A stretch of DNA of 24,208 nucleotides. It comes from UBA1413 sp964461455. Its GTDB lineage: Bacteria > Bacteroidota > Bacteroidia > Bacteroidales > Prolixibacteraceae. Position 1 is the first letter of the stretch; each line of letters begins with the position of its first letter. The notes beneath the pieces were generated by a model that saw only the letters and a program-made list of their open reading frames with translations, was not told the DNA's origin and ran no database searches. The stretch covers positions 1 to 24,208 of the forward strand of contig CAYWUJ010000035.1 of NCBI GenBank assembly GCA_964461455.1. The letters run 5' to 3'. This document shows positions 15,552 to 24,013 of the stretch, one piece after another. A program made the position numbers and the translations under genes.

Positions 15552-16118
15552 CTACAGTCCCACCAGGTCACTGACTTCCTGCATGGCCCTGAGCGAGAGT
15601 TCCGCGAATTCATCGATGGGAATGCCGATCTTTTCGCATTCCAGGATATTTTCACGCTTTACCGAGGCCGCAAAAGCCTTCTCCTTCATCCGTTTGGTGA
15701 TGGATTTCACCTTGACCGAAGCTACTTTTTTATCGGGGTATACCAGCGCCGTGGCGGTGATGAGTCCGGTGATGGTCTCCCCGGCCGCCAGGGCATGCTG
15801 GAATTCCGTACTTCTCTCCTTTCCCGTGGCCATCTCGTTGTGCATGATGATGGCATCGAGGGCTCCGGGCGTCACTTTGCCGTCGAGGAGCCGGGCGGCA
15901 TAGGGCCCATGGGTCAGCGGGTCGGCATGGGTGATCTCCACGTCGATATCGTGGAGCAACCCGGCAATCCCCCACTCCTCCTCACCGCGTCCCAGCCGGC
16001 GCGCCAGGGCACGCATCACCGCCTCACTGGCATAACAATGACGCCGCATACTCTCCGAGGTGATATTCTTTTCCATCATCCTGACGGCTTCCTCCCTGGT
16101 AATCATAACATTTCCCAT
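15552..16118 (-). CDS. HD-domain (HDIG-type) metal-dependent hydrolase
   Basis: A cytosolic protein of 188 residues with the HD-superfamily metal site: H27 in RRHCYASE, H56-D57 in GLLHDIDVE, H64 and H70, H93 in IIMHNEMATG. Proteins of this size class act as phosphohydrolases on nucleotides or phosphate esters; the substrate cannot be told from sequence. ATGs at 16118 and 16106 are both possible starts; the second would begin MITREEAVRMM. It diverges from the CYTH-domain gene and shares a promoter region with it. Confidence 0.85.
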   Translation of the reverse strand: MGNVMITREEAVRMMEKNITSESMRRHCYASEAVMRALARRLGRGEEEWGIAGLLHDIDVEITHADPLTHGPYAARLLDGKVTPGALDAIIMHNEMATGKERSTEFQHALAAGETITGLITATALVYPDKKVASVKVKSITKRMKEKAFAASVKRENILECEKIGIPIDEFAELSLRAMQEVSDLVGL

Positions 16119-16191
16119 GAATAATTCCCTTTCTCTTTTTTTCCTCCGGAAATGAACTCCTTTCCATAGAGGGTACCATTTCCGGGTTTAC

Positions 16192-16217
16192 TTTCTATTT
16201 TTACCCAAAAATAGAAA
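16192..16217. promoter_or_regulatory. Palindromic divergent promoter between HD-domain and CYTH genes
   Basis: Perfect 11-bp inverted repeat TTTCTATTTTT-ACCC-AAAAATAGAAA, ending one base before the CYTH gene ATG. It contains a -7-like TATTTTTA on the plus strand (16196-16203) and TATTTTTG on the minus strand (16213-16206). The minus element has a TTTG 22 nt upstream. The arms could equally be an operator or an RNA hairpin over the CYTH start. Confidence 0.55.
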
Positions 16218-16218
16218 A

Positions 16219-16683
16219 ATGCAGGAAATTGAACGCAAATTTCTGGTCCGCCGCGATCTCTTTCCCACCACCGGCGCCGGAACCATCATGAAGCAGGGGT
16301 ATCTGTCGGTCGATCCCGACCGGGTGGTGCGCATCAGGCGCGAGGGCGACCGGGCGTGGATCACCATCAAGGGCGGGATCGAAGGCATCACCCGGCCGGA
16401 ATATGAATATCCGGTTCCTGTGGAAGATGCTGAGGCCCTTTTACGGCTGGCCCTCTTTCCTCCGGTCGAAAAAATCAGGCACCGGGTCACCGTGGAGGGC
16501 ACCCTCTGGGAAGTCGACGAATTCCTGGGAGCCAATGCCGGACTACTTATGGCCGAGGTGGAGCTGAAAAGCGAGGACGCCGCCATCTGCCGGCCCGAAT
16601 GGCTCGGGGAAGAGGTGACCCACGACCGGCGGTATTACAACGCACAACTCGCCCAGCACCCCTTTGCACTTTGGAAAGGGTGA
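16219..16683 (+). CDS. CYTH-domain protein (triphosphate tunnel metalloenzyme)
   Basis: A 154-residue single-domain protein. The N-terminal ExExK signature is E3-I-E5-R-K7 (MQEIERKFLV), followed by basic and acidic tunnel residues such as RIRREGDRAWITIKG, EYEYPVP and LMAEVELKSED. Bacterial single-domain CYTH proteins of this type often hydrolyse tripolyphosphate or other triphosphates rather than making cAMP; this is inference from the family. A putative -7 element lies only about 16 nt before the ATG, so any leader would be about 10 nt. The next gene converges from the other strand. Confidence 0.88.
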   Translation: MQEIERKFLVRRDLFPTTGAGTIMKQGYLSVDPDRVVRIRREGDRAWITIKGGIEGITRPEYEYPVPVEDAEALLRLALFPPVEKIRHRVTVEGTLWEVDEFLGANAGLLMAEVELKSEDAAICRPEWLGEEVTHDRRYYNAQLAQHPFALWKG

Positions 16684-16724
16684 GAACCTTCCCTCCGGTC
16701 GGGCCAGGTCAAGGTCGGGCGCCG

Positions 16725-16797
16725 CGGCCATGGAACTATGGGTGTCAGGACGTGGACATGCACCATGATCAGCGCTGCAGCCGTGGCACTATGGGGG
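16725..16797. repeat. Imperfect 18-nt direct repeat in the convergent spacer
   Basis: cggccatggaactatggg (16725-16742) and cagccgtggcactatggg (16778-16795) match at 15 of 18 positions, 53 nt apart. The 129-nt spacer between the CYTH gene and the secreted repeat protein holds nothing else I can identify, and no clear terminator. Confidence 0.4.
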
Positions 16798-16812
16798 CCA
16801 CAGGATGGGGGT

Positions 16813-18618
16813 TTATTGCACCTTCATCAGGAGTATCCGGTAGGCCCGGCCAAGGTATGAAGTAACATTAGGGTAATGGAGGTAAATCCCCGCAGCACCC
16901 AATGAGCAGCCTACCGAAGAGTCTGAACTGACATAAAACATTCCCAGGGTATTCCAGTTCGTCCCGTTGTAATTGATTTCGGCGGAAAGAACTCTGGTGT
17001 TGGCCAAGGTATAACCTGAAGGCCAGGCAATCTGTGTAGGCGATGCCGAGGCGCTGGTAGTTCCGGTAATTTCACGGATTTCCTGGAAAATCTTCCCGGC
17101 GGAACCGATGGCCACCGTACCCTCCACATCGAGGGTGGCACTCGGAGCGGAGGTGCCGATGCCCACCCTTTTGTTGGCTGCCTCAATGGTCATCACCTGA
17201 AAGTACCCCGAGCCGCTGTTAATGGAAAACCTGAAATTTTCGTTCACATTATCATTGAAGAAGGTCATTTCGCCATTGAAGAGGCCTATTCTTGCTCCGC
17301 CGGTGCCCTGGTTATCCTTCAGCTTGATATAGCAGGTGTTGCTGGCATTCTCAATACTCAGGGGATATTCGGTGGCAGTGGTTCCTATGCCGACATATCC
17401 GGCAGTGTAGAAAATGTTATCACCCGTTTTCTGCCAGGGATTGGCAGCCGGAGTCTGCCAGGAGGCAAATCCGCCGGCATCGGAGGTGAGCACCTTTCCG
17501 GCTCCCTGTGTACCATCCAAAATTTTGATTTTGCTCCGGAATTCAGCCGCAGGACCTGTCCCTTCATTAATCGCAAAAATGGAGGCATAGGTGGCGCTGT
17601 TGTTGACGGCGGCCACCGCCTGCATGCCTGTGGTCAGCACCTGAAACTGCCGCAGATCGGCACCGGGGATTTTTCCGATGCCCACTTTCCCGGCGTTAAA
17701 ATAGAGATCGGAACCCGACGCCAGCCAGGGATTGGCGGCAAAGGTTTTCGGAGCCCATGCCGTACCGCTGTATGTCAGCACCTGTCCGGCCGCGGCCCCC
17801 ATGGAAGCCAGCTTGGGTGCCGTAACGGCACCGTCAGCCAATTTGTTGGTGATAACAGCCCCATCGGCCATTTTCACATTGGTGACAGCGCCATCAGCCA
17901 GGTCGGCGGCAGCTACGCTGCCATCGGCGATCTTGGCACTGGTGACGGCATTGGCAGCCAGGTCAGCAGTGGCTACGTTACCATCGGCGATTTTTGCGGA
18001 GGTCACGCCCCCGTCGGCCACCTTCAACGGCGTTGCCGGCAGGCCGTTCCCCGACAGGGAGGCATCGGTGGCCACCGTTTGGGTACCCCAGTTATCACCG
18101 GCAGTACCCCCCGAAGGAAGGGTGACGGTGCCCCCGCCCCGCGACAGCGACAACTGGTTGCCGTTGATGCTTAAAGCCTGGATCTCATTGGAGGCGTCAC
18201 CGTCGGCCTCCAGTTCCACATTTTTGGCATGCAGGGCATAGGGCACACTCAGCAACTGACTGGTCCCCATGTGCTGATATGCCGACCCCCCGGCAGGATC
18301 CATTTCTACTTTCACGTACCAGGAGCCCGAATACCACGCCACGGAATGAAAAGTCCCGGTGACCGGAGTTCCCTGTCCCACCACCAGGTCGACCAACCCG
18401 AAACCATTGGTACTCTTCCCCGTATGCGTTTCAGTATAAAAGGCCGGTCCCGTGGAACTGCCGCTGAGAAGACTGATCCGGAAACTCACCAGGGTATTGG
18501 CCAGCACATTCCCCGAAGCATCACGGGCCACCGCCTGATACTTCATACCTTGCGGAGCCTGGGCCCACAGCGTACACGCGACTGCTATCAAAACCCAGAA
18601 AAACAATAATCTCTTCAT
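16813..18618 (-). CDS. Secreted repeat protein, tail-fibre/adhesin-like
   Basis: A 601-residue protein with a signal peptide (residues 1-20, MKRLLFFWVLIAVACTLWAQ). The N-terminal domain begins APQGMKYQAVARDASGNVL, common in Bacteroidota surface proteins. Residues 201-270 are seven exact 10-residue repeats (ADGAVTxxKL type). The C-terminal half has three KVGIGK/YVGIGTT/RVGIGTS modules of the kind found in phage tail fibres and cell-surface proteins. I see no C-terminal peptidase-S74 chaperone and no recognisable sorting domain. An adhesive or shaft-like role is inferred. I chose the ATG at 18618 because it starts the signal peptide; an upstream in-frame start at 18693 would bury it. Confidence 0.75.
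   Translation of the reverse strand: MKRLLFFWVLIAVACTLWAQAPQGMKYQAVARDASGNVLANTLVSFRISLLSGSSTGPAFYTETHTGKSTNGFGLVDLVVGQGTPVTGTFHSVAWYSGSWYVKVEMDPAGGSAYQHMGTSQLLSVPYALHAKNVELEADGDASNEIQALSINGNQLSLSRGGGTVTLPSGGTAGDNWGTQTVATDASLSGNGLPATPLKVADGGVTSAKIADGNVATADLAANAVTSAKIADGSVAAADLADGAVTNVKMADGAVITNKLADGAVTAPKLASMGAAAGQVLTYSGTAWAPKTFAANPWLASGSDLYFNAGKVGIGKIPGADLRQFQVLTTGMQAVAAVNNSATYASIFAINEGTGPAAEFRSKIKILDGTQGAGKVLTSDAGGFASWQTPAANPWQKTGDNIFYTAGYVGIGTTATEYPLSIENASNTCYIKLKDNQGTGGARIGLFNGEMTFFNDNVNENFRFSINSGSGYFQVMTIEAANKRVGIGTSAPSATLDVEGTVAIGSAGKIFQEIREITGTTSASASPTQIAWPSGYTLANTRVLSAEINYNGTNWNTLGMFYVSSDSSVGCSLGAAGIYLHYPNVTSYLGRAYRILLMKVQ
17809..18018 (-). repeat. Seven 30-nt (10-residue) coding repeats
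   Basis: Units in register: ADGGVTSAKI, ADGNVATADL, AANAVTSAKI, ADGSVAAADL, ADGAVTNVKM, ADGAVITNKL, ADGAVTAPKL. The conserved positions are A-D/A-G/N-x-V and hydrophobic residue 10, which suggests a regular beta or trimeric shaft. DNA copies are similar enough for slippage or recombination to change copy number. Confidence 0.9.
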
Positions 18619-18738
18619 AACTTCTTTATTTTTAAATTTATAGATATTCCGATCCTGGTTTATCCATACCTTCACCGGCCTGGCAGGTCCCATGAAAGGA
18701 CTTGGAAGAACAAAAAGAAATTGCGCAGAAGTAATTTA

Positions 18739-18786
18739 CGGAAAAAAAACATCCATTCGTTTTTTATCCGATTTTATTTACTTTTA
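18739..18786 (+). promoter_or_regulatory. Putative promoter/operator of the DUF4492-cydAB unit
   Basis: A -7-like TACTTTTA lies at 18779-18786, 14 nt before the ATG. Upstream is an imperfect 12-bp inverted repeat, CGGAAAAAAAAC (18739-18750) and GTTTTTTATCCG (18759-18770), with 11 of 12 positions paired around an 8-nt loop; it covers the -33 region. No FNR-type TTGAT-N4-ATCAA is seen. Confidence 0.4.
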
Positions 18787-18800
18787 ATTGCTGAAAAACC

Positions 18801-19016
18801 ATGAATTTCCTGGTCAGAATATACCGCTTTTATTATGAAGGATTCCGCAGCATGACTGTGGGCAAAACCCTATGGCTCATCATCATCATCAAACTCTTCA
18901 TCATGTTTGCCATCTTCAGGCTATTTTTGTTTCCCGATTTCCTGGGCGAGCGGTTTACGAGCGACGAGGAGAAAAGCGAGTACGTGATCGAGCAGTTCAA
19001 CCGGCAACGGAAATAA
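18801..19016 (+). CDS. DUF4492 small membrane protein upstream of cydAB
   Basis: A 71-residue protein. An amphipathic N-terminus (MNFLVRIYRFYYEGFRSM) is followed by a single membrane helix (residues about 24-44). A charged tail follows (FTSDEEKSEYVIEQFNRQRK). From memory, the DUF4492 family is typically encoded just before cytochrome bd genes in Bacteroidota. By position and size it could be an accessory subunit comparable to CydX/CydH elsewhere, but it shares no obvious sequence with them and the function is unproven. It lies 104 nt before cydA on the same strand. Confidence 0.8.
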   Translation: MNFLVRIYRFYYEGFRSMTVGKTLWLIIIIKLFIMFAIFRLFLFPDFLGERFTSDEEKSEYVIEQFNRQRK

Positions 19017-19120
19017 GGGGAAATCTCCCACGTCGAAAACAGAGGAGAAAAAGCTCACCCGAATTCAATATCTTGGAAATCAAAATAACGGCGTGAAACC
19101 AAAAGACAAATTTCAAGCAT

Positions 19121-20656
19121 ATGGAAGAAGCACTGGTTAGCTGGTCGCGGGCGCAATTCGCCCTGACGGCCATGTATCACTGGATCTTTGTTCCCCTCAC
19201 CCTCGGGCTCTCTTTTATCATCGCCTTCATGGAGACGATTTACGTCCGCACCGGGAATGCAGAGTGGAAAAGGATCACCAAATTCTGGATGACCCTTTTC
19301 GGGATCAATTTCGCCATTGGTGTGGCCACAGGGATCATCCTCGAGTTTGAGTTCGGGACCAACTGGTCGAACTATTCGTGGTTCGTGGGCGATATTTTCG
19401 GGGCTCCCCTGGCCATTGAGGGTATCCTGGCGTTCTTTTTGGAAAGCACCTTTATTGCGGTGATGTTTTTCGGGTGGAACAAGGTGAGCAAGCGATTCCA
19501 CCTGCTTTCGACGTGGCTGGTGGCCGTGGGGGCCAACCTGTCGGCCCTCTGGATCCTGGTGGCCAATGCCTGGATGCAGTACCCCGCCGGAACCCGTTTC
19601 AACCCCGACACCGCCCGCAACGAAATGGTGGGTTTCTGGGATGTACTCTTCTCCCCCGTGGCCATCAATAAATTCCTGCATACCGTACAGTCGGGATTTG
19701 TGCTGGCCTCGGTCTTCGTGATCGGTATCAGCGCCTGGTACCTGATGAAAAAACGGGAAGAACAGCTCGCCAAACGGAGCATGCTGGTGGCCGGCATCTT
19801 CGGGCTGGTCATGTCGGTGTTTCTGATCATCACCGGCGATGTGTCAGCGCGCCTCATGGCCCGTTACCAGCCGGTGAAGTTCGCCGCCATGGAAAACCTC
19901 TATGAAGGGCGCACCAACGCCCCCCTGGTGGCTATGGGTTTCCTGCGCACCAGTCCCGGACAGGAAAATCATAAAAGGGAAGATTTCATTATGAAAATTG
20001 AAATCCCCAACTTCCTCTCCTACATGGCCTTCCTCGATGCCAACGCTTACGTCCCCGGCATCAAAGACCTGATCCATGGCAACCCGGAAAGGAACATTAT
20101 GCCGACTTCCGAAAAGATCGAAAAGGGGAAAGTCGCCGTGGCCGCTCTCAAAAGCTATAAGGATGCCCGCAAAGCAGGCGATGCGGCGGCCGCCGACAGC
20201 TCCCTGACCCTGCTCAACGCCAACTACCCTTACTTCGGCTACGGATTCCTCCAGGACGAACACGAAGCCATCCCCCCCATCAAACTCACCTTTTACTCCT
20301 TCCGCATCATGGTCGGACTGGGATTTCTTTTCGTGCTGCTTTTTGCCACCACCTTATTCCTGCTCTGGAAAAAGAAAATCGACGGCAAAAAATGGTTTTA
20401 CCTCACGGCCATCTTCATGATTCCCCTGGCCTACCTGGCCACCCAAATGGGGTGGATCGTGGCGGAAGTGGGCCGCCAGCCCTGGGTCATCCAGGACCTG
20501 ATGCCCACCTCGGCAGCCGTTTCCCAAATCAACACGGGCGCGGTCAAACTCACCTTTTTCTTATTTGCCGTCACCTTCACCATCCTGCTGATCGCCGAAA
20601 TCCGCATTATGGTGAAACAAATCCATAAAGGACCCAAGGAAGGAGGAACCAAATAA
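19121..20656 (+). CDS. cydA: Cytochrome bd ubiquinol/menaquinol oxidase subunit I
   Basis: The haem- and quinol-binding subunit of the terminal oxidase, with about nine membrane helices. Haem ligands equivalent to E. coli H19, H186 and M393 are visible as H20 (MYHWIFVPLTLG), H187 (NKFLHTVQSG) and M397. Conserved acidic residues E100, E108 and E449 are present, as is GRQPW at 451-455. Quinol-loop residues K253 and E258 (QPVKFAAMENLY) are kept. In Bacteroidota the electron donor is expected to be menaquinol. The stop codon overlaps the cydB start by one base (TAATG), implying translational coupling. Confidence 0.98.
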   Translation: MEEALVSWSRAQFALTAMYHWIFVPLTLGLSFIIAFMETIYVRTGNAEWKRITKFWMTLFGINFAIGVATGIILEFEFGTNWSNYSWFVGDIFGAPLAIEGILAFFLESTFIAVMFFGWNKVSKRFHLLSTWLVAVGANLSALWILVANAWMQYPAGTRFNPDTARNEMVGFWDVLFSPVAINKFLHTVQSGFVLASVFVIGISAWYLMKKREEQLAKRSMLVAGIFGLVMSVFLIITGDVSARLMARYQPVKFAAMENLYEGRTNAPLVAMGFLRTSPGQENHKREDFIMKIEIPNFLSYMAFLDANAYVPGIKDLIHGNPERNIMPTSEKIEKGKVAVAALKSYKDARKAGDAAAADSSLTLLNANYPYFGYGFLQDEHEAIPPIKLTFYSFRIMVGLGFLFVLLFATTLFLLWKKKIDGKKWFYLTAIFMIPLAYLATQMGWIVAEVGRQPWVIQDLMPTSAAVSQINTGAVKLTFFLFAVTFTILLIAEIRIMVKQIHKGPKEGGTK

Positions 20657-21795
20657 TGTTTGAAAACTGTTCACACCTGGCACTGCAGCACTACTGGTGG
20701 GCGATCATCTCGCTCCTGGGGGCGCTGCTTGTCTTCCTGCTTTTCGTGCAGGGAGGACAAACCCTCATTTACCGGCTGGGGAAAACCGACACCGAAAGGA
20801 CCCTGATCGTCAATATCCTCGGAAGAAAATGGGAATTCACCTTCACCACCCTGGTTACCTTCGGGGGCGCCTTCTTCGCCGCCTTCCCTCTCTTTTACAG
20901 CACCAGTTTCGGCGGCGCCTACTGGGTGTGGATGATCATCCTCTTCGCCTTCATCCTCCAGGCCGTCTCCTATGAATTCCGCACCAAACCCGGGAATTTC
21001 CTGGGTAAGAAAACCTTCGAGGTCTTCCTCTTCATCAACGGACTGGTGGGGACCATATTCCTGGGAACCGCCGTGGGCACCTTTTTCACCGGGTCGCAGT
21101 TCTCGGTCAACGAGATGAATTTCTCACAATGGGAAACGGCCACGCACGGACTGGAAGCCGCCCTCAACATACAGAACCTCTCGCTCGGAATGGCGCTCTT
21201 TTTCCTGTCACGGACCCTGGGCACCCTCTTTATCATCCAGAACATCAGCCATACCGACATCATCACCCGCGCCCGCAAACAAATTCTGAGAGATGCCATC
21301 CCCTTCCTGGTTTTCTTCCTCACCTTTACGGCCATGCTCCTGCTGAAAGAGGGGTTTGCCGTGAACCCGGAAACCGGGGAAGTCTTCATGCAACCCTTTA
21401 AATACTTCCATAACCTCGTGGAAATGCCCGTGGTGGGGATTCTCTTCCTCTTGGGGGTGGTCCTGGTACTGCTGGGGATCTTCCGCACTTACTTCTGTTT
21501 CAGTAAATGCAGCGATAAGGGGATCTGGATTGCCGGGACAGGCACGGTCCTTGCCGTTTTCGCCCTGTTCCTGACCGCCGGGTACAACCATACCGCCTAC
21601 TACCCCTCCACCTTCGACCTGCAGGATTCACTGACCATCCAAAACAGCTCCTCAAGCCAGTACACCCTCACGGTCATGAGCTACGTCTCCCTGCTGGTCC
21701 CCTTCATTCTGACCTATATCTTTTTCGCCTGGAGAGCCATCACCTCGAAAAAAATAGACCAGGACGAACTGGAAGAAGAGGGACATATTTATTGA
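20656..21795 (+). CDS. cydB: Cytochrome bd oxidase subunit II
   Basis: A 379-residue polytopic membrane protein, the partner of CydA. It begins MFENCSHLALQHYWWAIISL and shows about nine hydrophobic helices, with family blocks RLGKTDTERTLIVNILGRKWEFT and TFGGAFFAAFPLFYS. A Bacteroidota-typical stretch is FILQAVSYEFRTKPGN, where W/Y-E-F-R is a common CydB signature. The ATG shares its A with the cydA stop codon. A short charged tail (DELEEEG) ends the protein. No clear terminator follows. Confidence 0.96.
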   Translation: MFENCSHLALQHYWWAIISLLGALLVFLLFVQGGQTLIYRLGKTDTERTLIVNILGRKWEFTFTTLVTFGGAFFAAFPLFYSTSFGGAYWVWMIILFAFILQAVSYEFRTKPGNFLGKKTFEVFLFINGLVGTIFLGTAVGTFFTGSQFSVNEMNFSQWETATHGLEAALNIQNLSLGMALFFLSRTLGTLFIIQNISHTDIITRARKQILRDAIPFLVFFLTFTAMLLLKEGFAVNPETGEVFMQPFKYFHNLVEMPVVGILFLLGVVLVLLGIFRTYFCFSKCSDKGIWIAGTGTVLAVFALFLTAGYNHTAYYPSTFDLQDSLTIQNSSSSQYTLTVMSYVSLLVPFILTYIFFAWRAITSKKIDQDELEEEGHIY

Positions 21796-21857
21796 CCCAT
21801 CCGTGGCTGCCCACTGACGAAGGGACCTCACCCGCCGGGCCTGAACCCTATGAAATG

Positions 21858-21896
21858 GTCAGGGAAGATTGGATCACCAATAGGTTAAGTCCTGAC
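21858..21896. repeat. Nested inverted repeats after cydB
   Basis: GTCAGG (21858-21863) pairs with CCTGAC (21891-21896), enclosing a perfect ATTGG-ATCA-CCAAT hairpin (21868-21881). There is no U tract, so it is not a standard terminator. The rest of the 220-nt cydB to DUF3078 gap holds the promoter element listed separately and nothing else that I recognise. Confidence 0.35.
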
Positions 21897-21948
21897 TCAC
21901 TCTAATAGGAGAAAGGCCTTAAATGATGGAAAATTATACCATTTAACC

Positions 21949-21956
21949 TAATTTTG
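21949..21956 (+). promoter_or_regulatory. -7 element of the DUF3078 gene
   Basis: TAATTTTG matches TAnnTTTG, 59 nt before the GTG start. No clear TTTG is visible 19-21 nt upstream, so only half of the promoter is supported. Confidence 0.45.
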
Positions 21957-22015
21957 CGTTTTCAAAGCAGCGGAACCGTTTATGAAGTACAATACATTAA
22001 ATAGTTAATATAAGA

Positions 22016-24013
22016 GTGAAAGGAAAGTTGTTTGCAGCACTTGCCCTGCTGATTGTTCTATGCCAGATTGCGGCAGCCCAGACCGGAGACGAGCTTGAAT
22101 CGGGTTATGCCGACACGCTCAGCACCAACCTCCGGATGATGAAAAGGTACCTGTCACACGGCAGCAAGTGGTATTTTACCGATCCTCTGGCCGAAAAAAG
22201 GCTTGCCGGGCTCATCCATTTTATTGAAGATGAACCCCTCGATTCCATCGTCGGCTATTTCAACCGGAAAGTGGTGAACGACACGCTGCCGCTGATTGTG
22301 CGCAGGCCCTGGGATGCCCCCGACTCTCTGAGGCTCAGGGGTTATATTCCTCACCGGGAGCTGGTCAGACAACTCGATGCCATTGCCGTTGAGGTCAGCC
22401 AGGATTACGCCAACCGGCCCGTGGCCGTCCCCGAAGAGATGATGCGCCACGCCATGCAGCAGGTGAGGACGATCCCCCCCGGGGAAGGAATGCAGCTGTT
22501 CAATGAAGGAATCTACCAGATGCCCGACACCCTGAAGATCCTTGACGCCATTCCGGAAGATATGGTCCAGTCGCCCCAGGATTTCCGCAGGATCCTTAAC
22601 CTTGACAGTACCCGCAGCCGCTTCGTGGAACAGAAAAGAATCCGCTATAACGATTCGGTGATGACGGCAGCACGCCAGAAAGCCACCGACGAATACCGGC
22701 GACAGTTGACCGGCGAACGCATCACCATGCTCCAGACACAAAAGACAGAAGCGGTGAAAAGGAACAATTATCAGGTGTTGAAATTCCATAACGATCAGGT
22801 GATCAGGGCGGTCAATGACTCCATCATCAAGTCGTCGAGATGGCTGGCTGAGTTTGCCGACCTTCTCGACAATACCACGGTCAACCTGGTGAACCTCACC
22901 AACGCCTCCTCTCCTCTGGTGCTGAGCAACGCCGGCACTTTCTTCACCCGGGTATGGCTCAAAAACCAGCAAAACGACTCCCTCGCGGTGCTGGTCAGGA
23001 ACATCGACAAACGAAGCATGCAGCTGGTCATGGAAGACGGGGTGACTTTTTCCCGCTTCCGGCAGCAGGCGGTGAAGGATTTTGATTTCACCACCCTGAA
23101 CACCCCGGCCACCAACCTCGATAAGATCGAACGCCGATACCAGGCTTATACGCCGTGGACCATTGGGGGCGACGGCACCTCTCAGTTCTCGCAGACCTAC
23201 ATGAACGAATACTGGAAAAAAGGGGGCAACAGCGCCCTCTCCATCCTGGTGGTCGCCAAAGGATTCGCCAACTTCTCGTCGGACAAGATCAAATGGGACA
23301 ACAGCATCGAGGTGCGTAACGGCTGGGTAAAACCCGGAGAAGACAAAATCCAGAAAAACGACGACAAATTCGAAATCGCCTCCCGCCTGGGGGTGAGCGC
23401 CACCCAGAAATGGTATTACAGCACCGAAGTCAACTTCCAGACCCAATTCTTTAATGGCTACAAATATCCCAACCGGGAGAATGCCATCTCGGGATTCCTG
23501 GCCCCCGGCCGCTTCCTCTTTAAGATAGGAATGGACTATAAACCCAACAAGAATTTTTCGCTGTTCATCTCACCCCTCACCTCCAAAACGGTCTTCGTGA
23601 GGGACACCCTCGAGTTTGACAAATCAAGTTTCGGGATCAAAGCCGGAAAAATGGCCTATTGGGAACCGGGTCTCAACACCGACCTGAAATTCACTAAAAG
23701 CTTTACCCCGGGAATTTCCTTTGAAACCAAGTACAGGATGTTTGTCAATTACATGCATCCCTTCAACCAGTTTGACATCGAGTGGGAGAATTCCCTCAAC
23801 ATGCAGCTGACCGACCATATCAGGGCCACGGTAATGTTCCATTCCATTTATGACAGCAAGATTCTCTTTGACAAACTCGACGCTGAGGGAAATCCCAGGG
23901 TCGACACCAACGGTAATAAGATCAGGGGACCCCAGTTGCAGTTCAAGGAGTTTGTGAGCATCGGCTTTTCCTACCGGATCAACCGAAGGGTCCTGCGTGC
24001 CCGGGAAATCTGA
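22016..24013 (+). CDS. DUF3078-type outer-membrane protein with long N-terminal helical region
   Basis: A 665-residue exported protein starting with GTG. An in-frame stop at 21998 excludes any upstream ATG, and the signal peptide (KGKLFAALALLIVLCQIAAAQ) begins right after this GTG. Residues about 23-375 are polar and mostly helical-looking, with no recognised domain. From about residue 378 the sequence is a DUF3078-like beta-barrel: YTPWTIGGDGTSQFSQTY, then NEYWKKGGNSALSIL, and a C-terminal aromatic-rich strand FVSIGFSYRIN. DUF3078 proteins are Bacteroidota outer-membrane barrels of unknown function. The gene stands alone; the next gene converges. Confidence 0.78.
   Translation: MKGKLFAALALLIVLCQIAAAQTGDELESGYADTLSTNLRMMKRYLSHGSKWYFTDPLAEKRLAGLIHFIEDEPLDSIVGYFNRKVVNDTLPLIVRRPWDAPDSLRLRGYIPHRELVRQLDAIAVEVSQDYANRPVAVPEEMMRHAMQQVRTIPPGEGMQLFNEGIYQMPDTLKILDAIPEDMVQSPQDFRRILNLDSTRSRFVEQKRIRYNDSVMTAARQKATDEYRRQLTGERITMLQTQKTEAVKRNNYQVLKFHNDQVIRAVNDSIIKSSRWLAEFADLLDNTTVNLVNLTNASSPLVLSNAGTFFTRVWLKNQQNDSLAVLVRNIDKRSMQLVMEDGVTFSRFRQQAVKDFDFTTLNTPATNLDKIERRYQAYTPWTIGGDGTSQFSQTYMNEYWKKGGNSALSILVVAKGFANFSSDKIKWDNSIEVRNGWVKPGEDKIQKNDDKFEIASRLGVSATQKWYYSTEVNFQTQFFNGYKYPNRENAISGFLAPGRFLFKIGMDYKPNKNFSLFISPLTSKTVFVRDTLEFDKSSFGIKAGKMAYWEPGLNTDLKFTKSFTPGISFETKYRMFVNYMHPFNQFDIEWENSLNMQLTDHIRATVMFHSIYDSKILFDKLDAEGNPRVDTNGNKIRGPQLQFKEFVSIGFSYRINRRVLRAREI

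Noticed and set aside
18619..18693. Longer N-terminus for the secreted repeat protein
   Set aside because: It would place 25 polar residues before an obvious signal peptide that begins MKRLLFFW.
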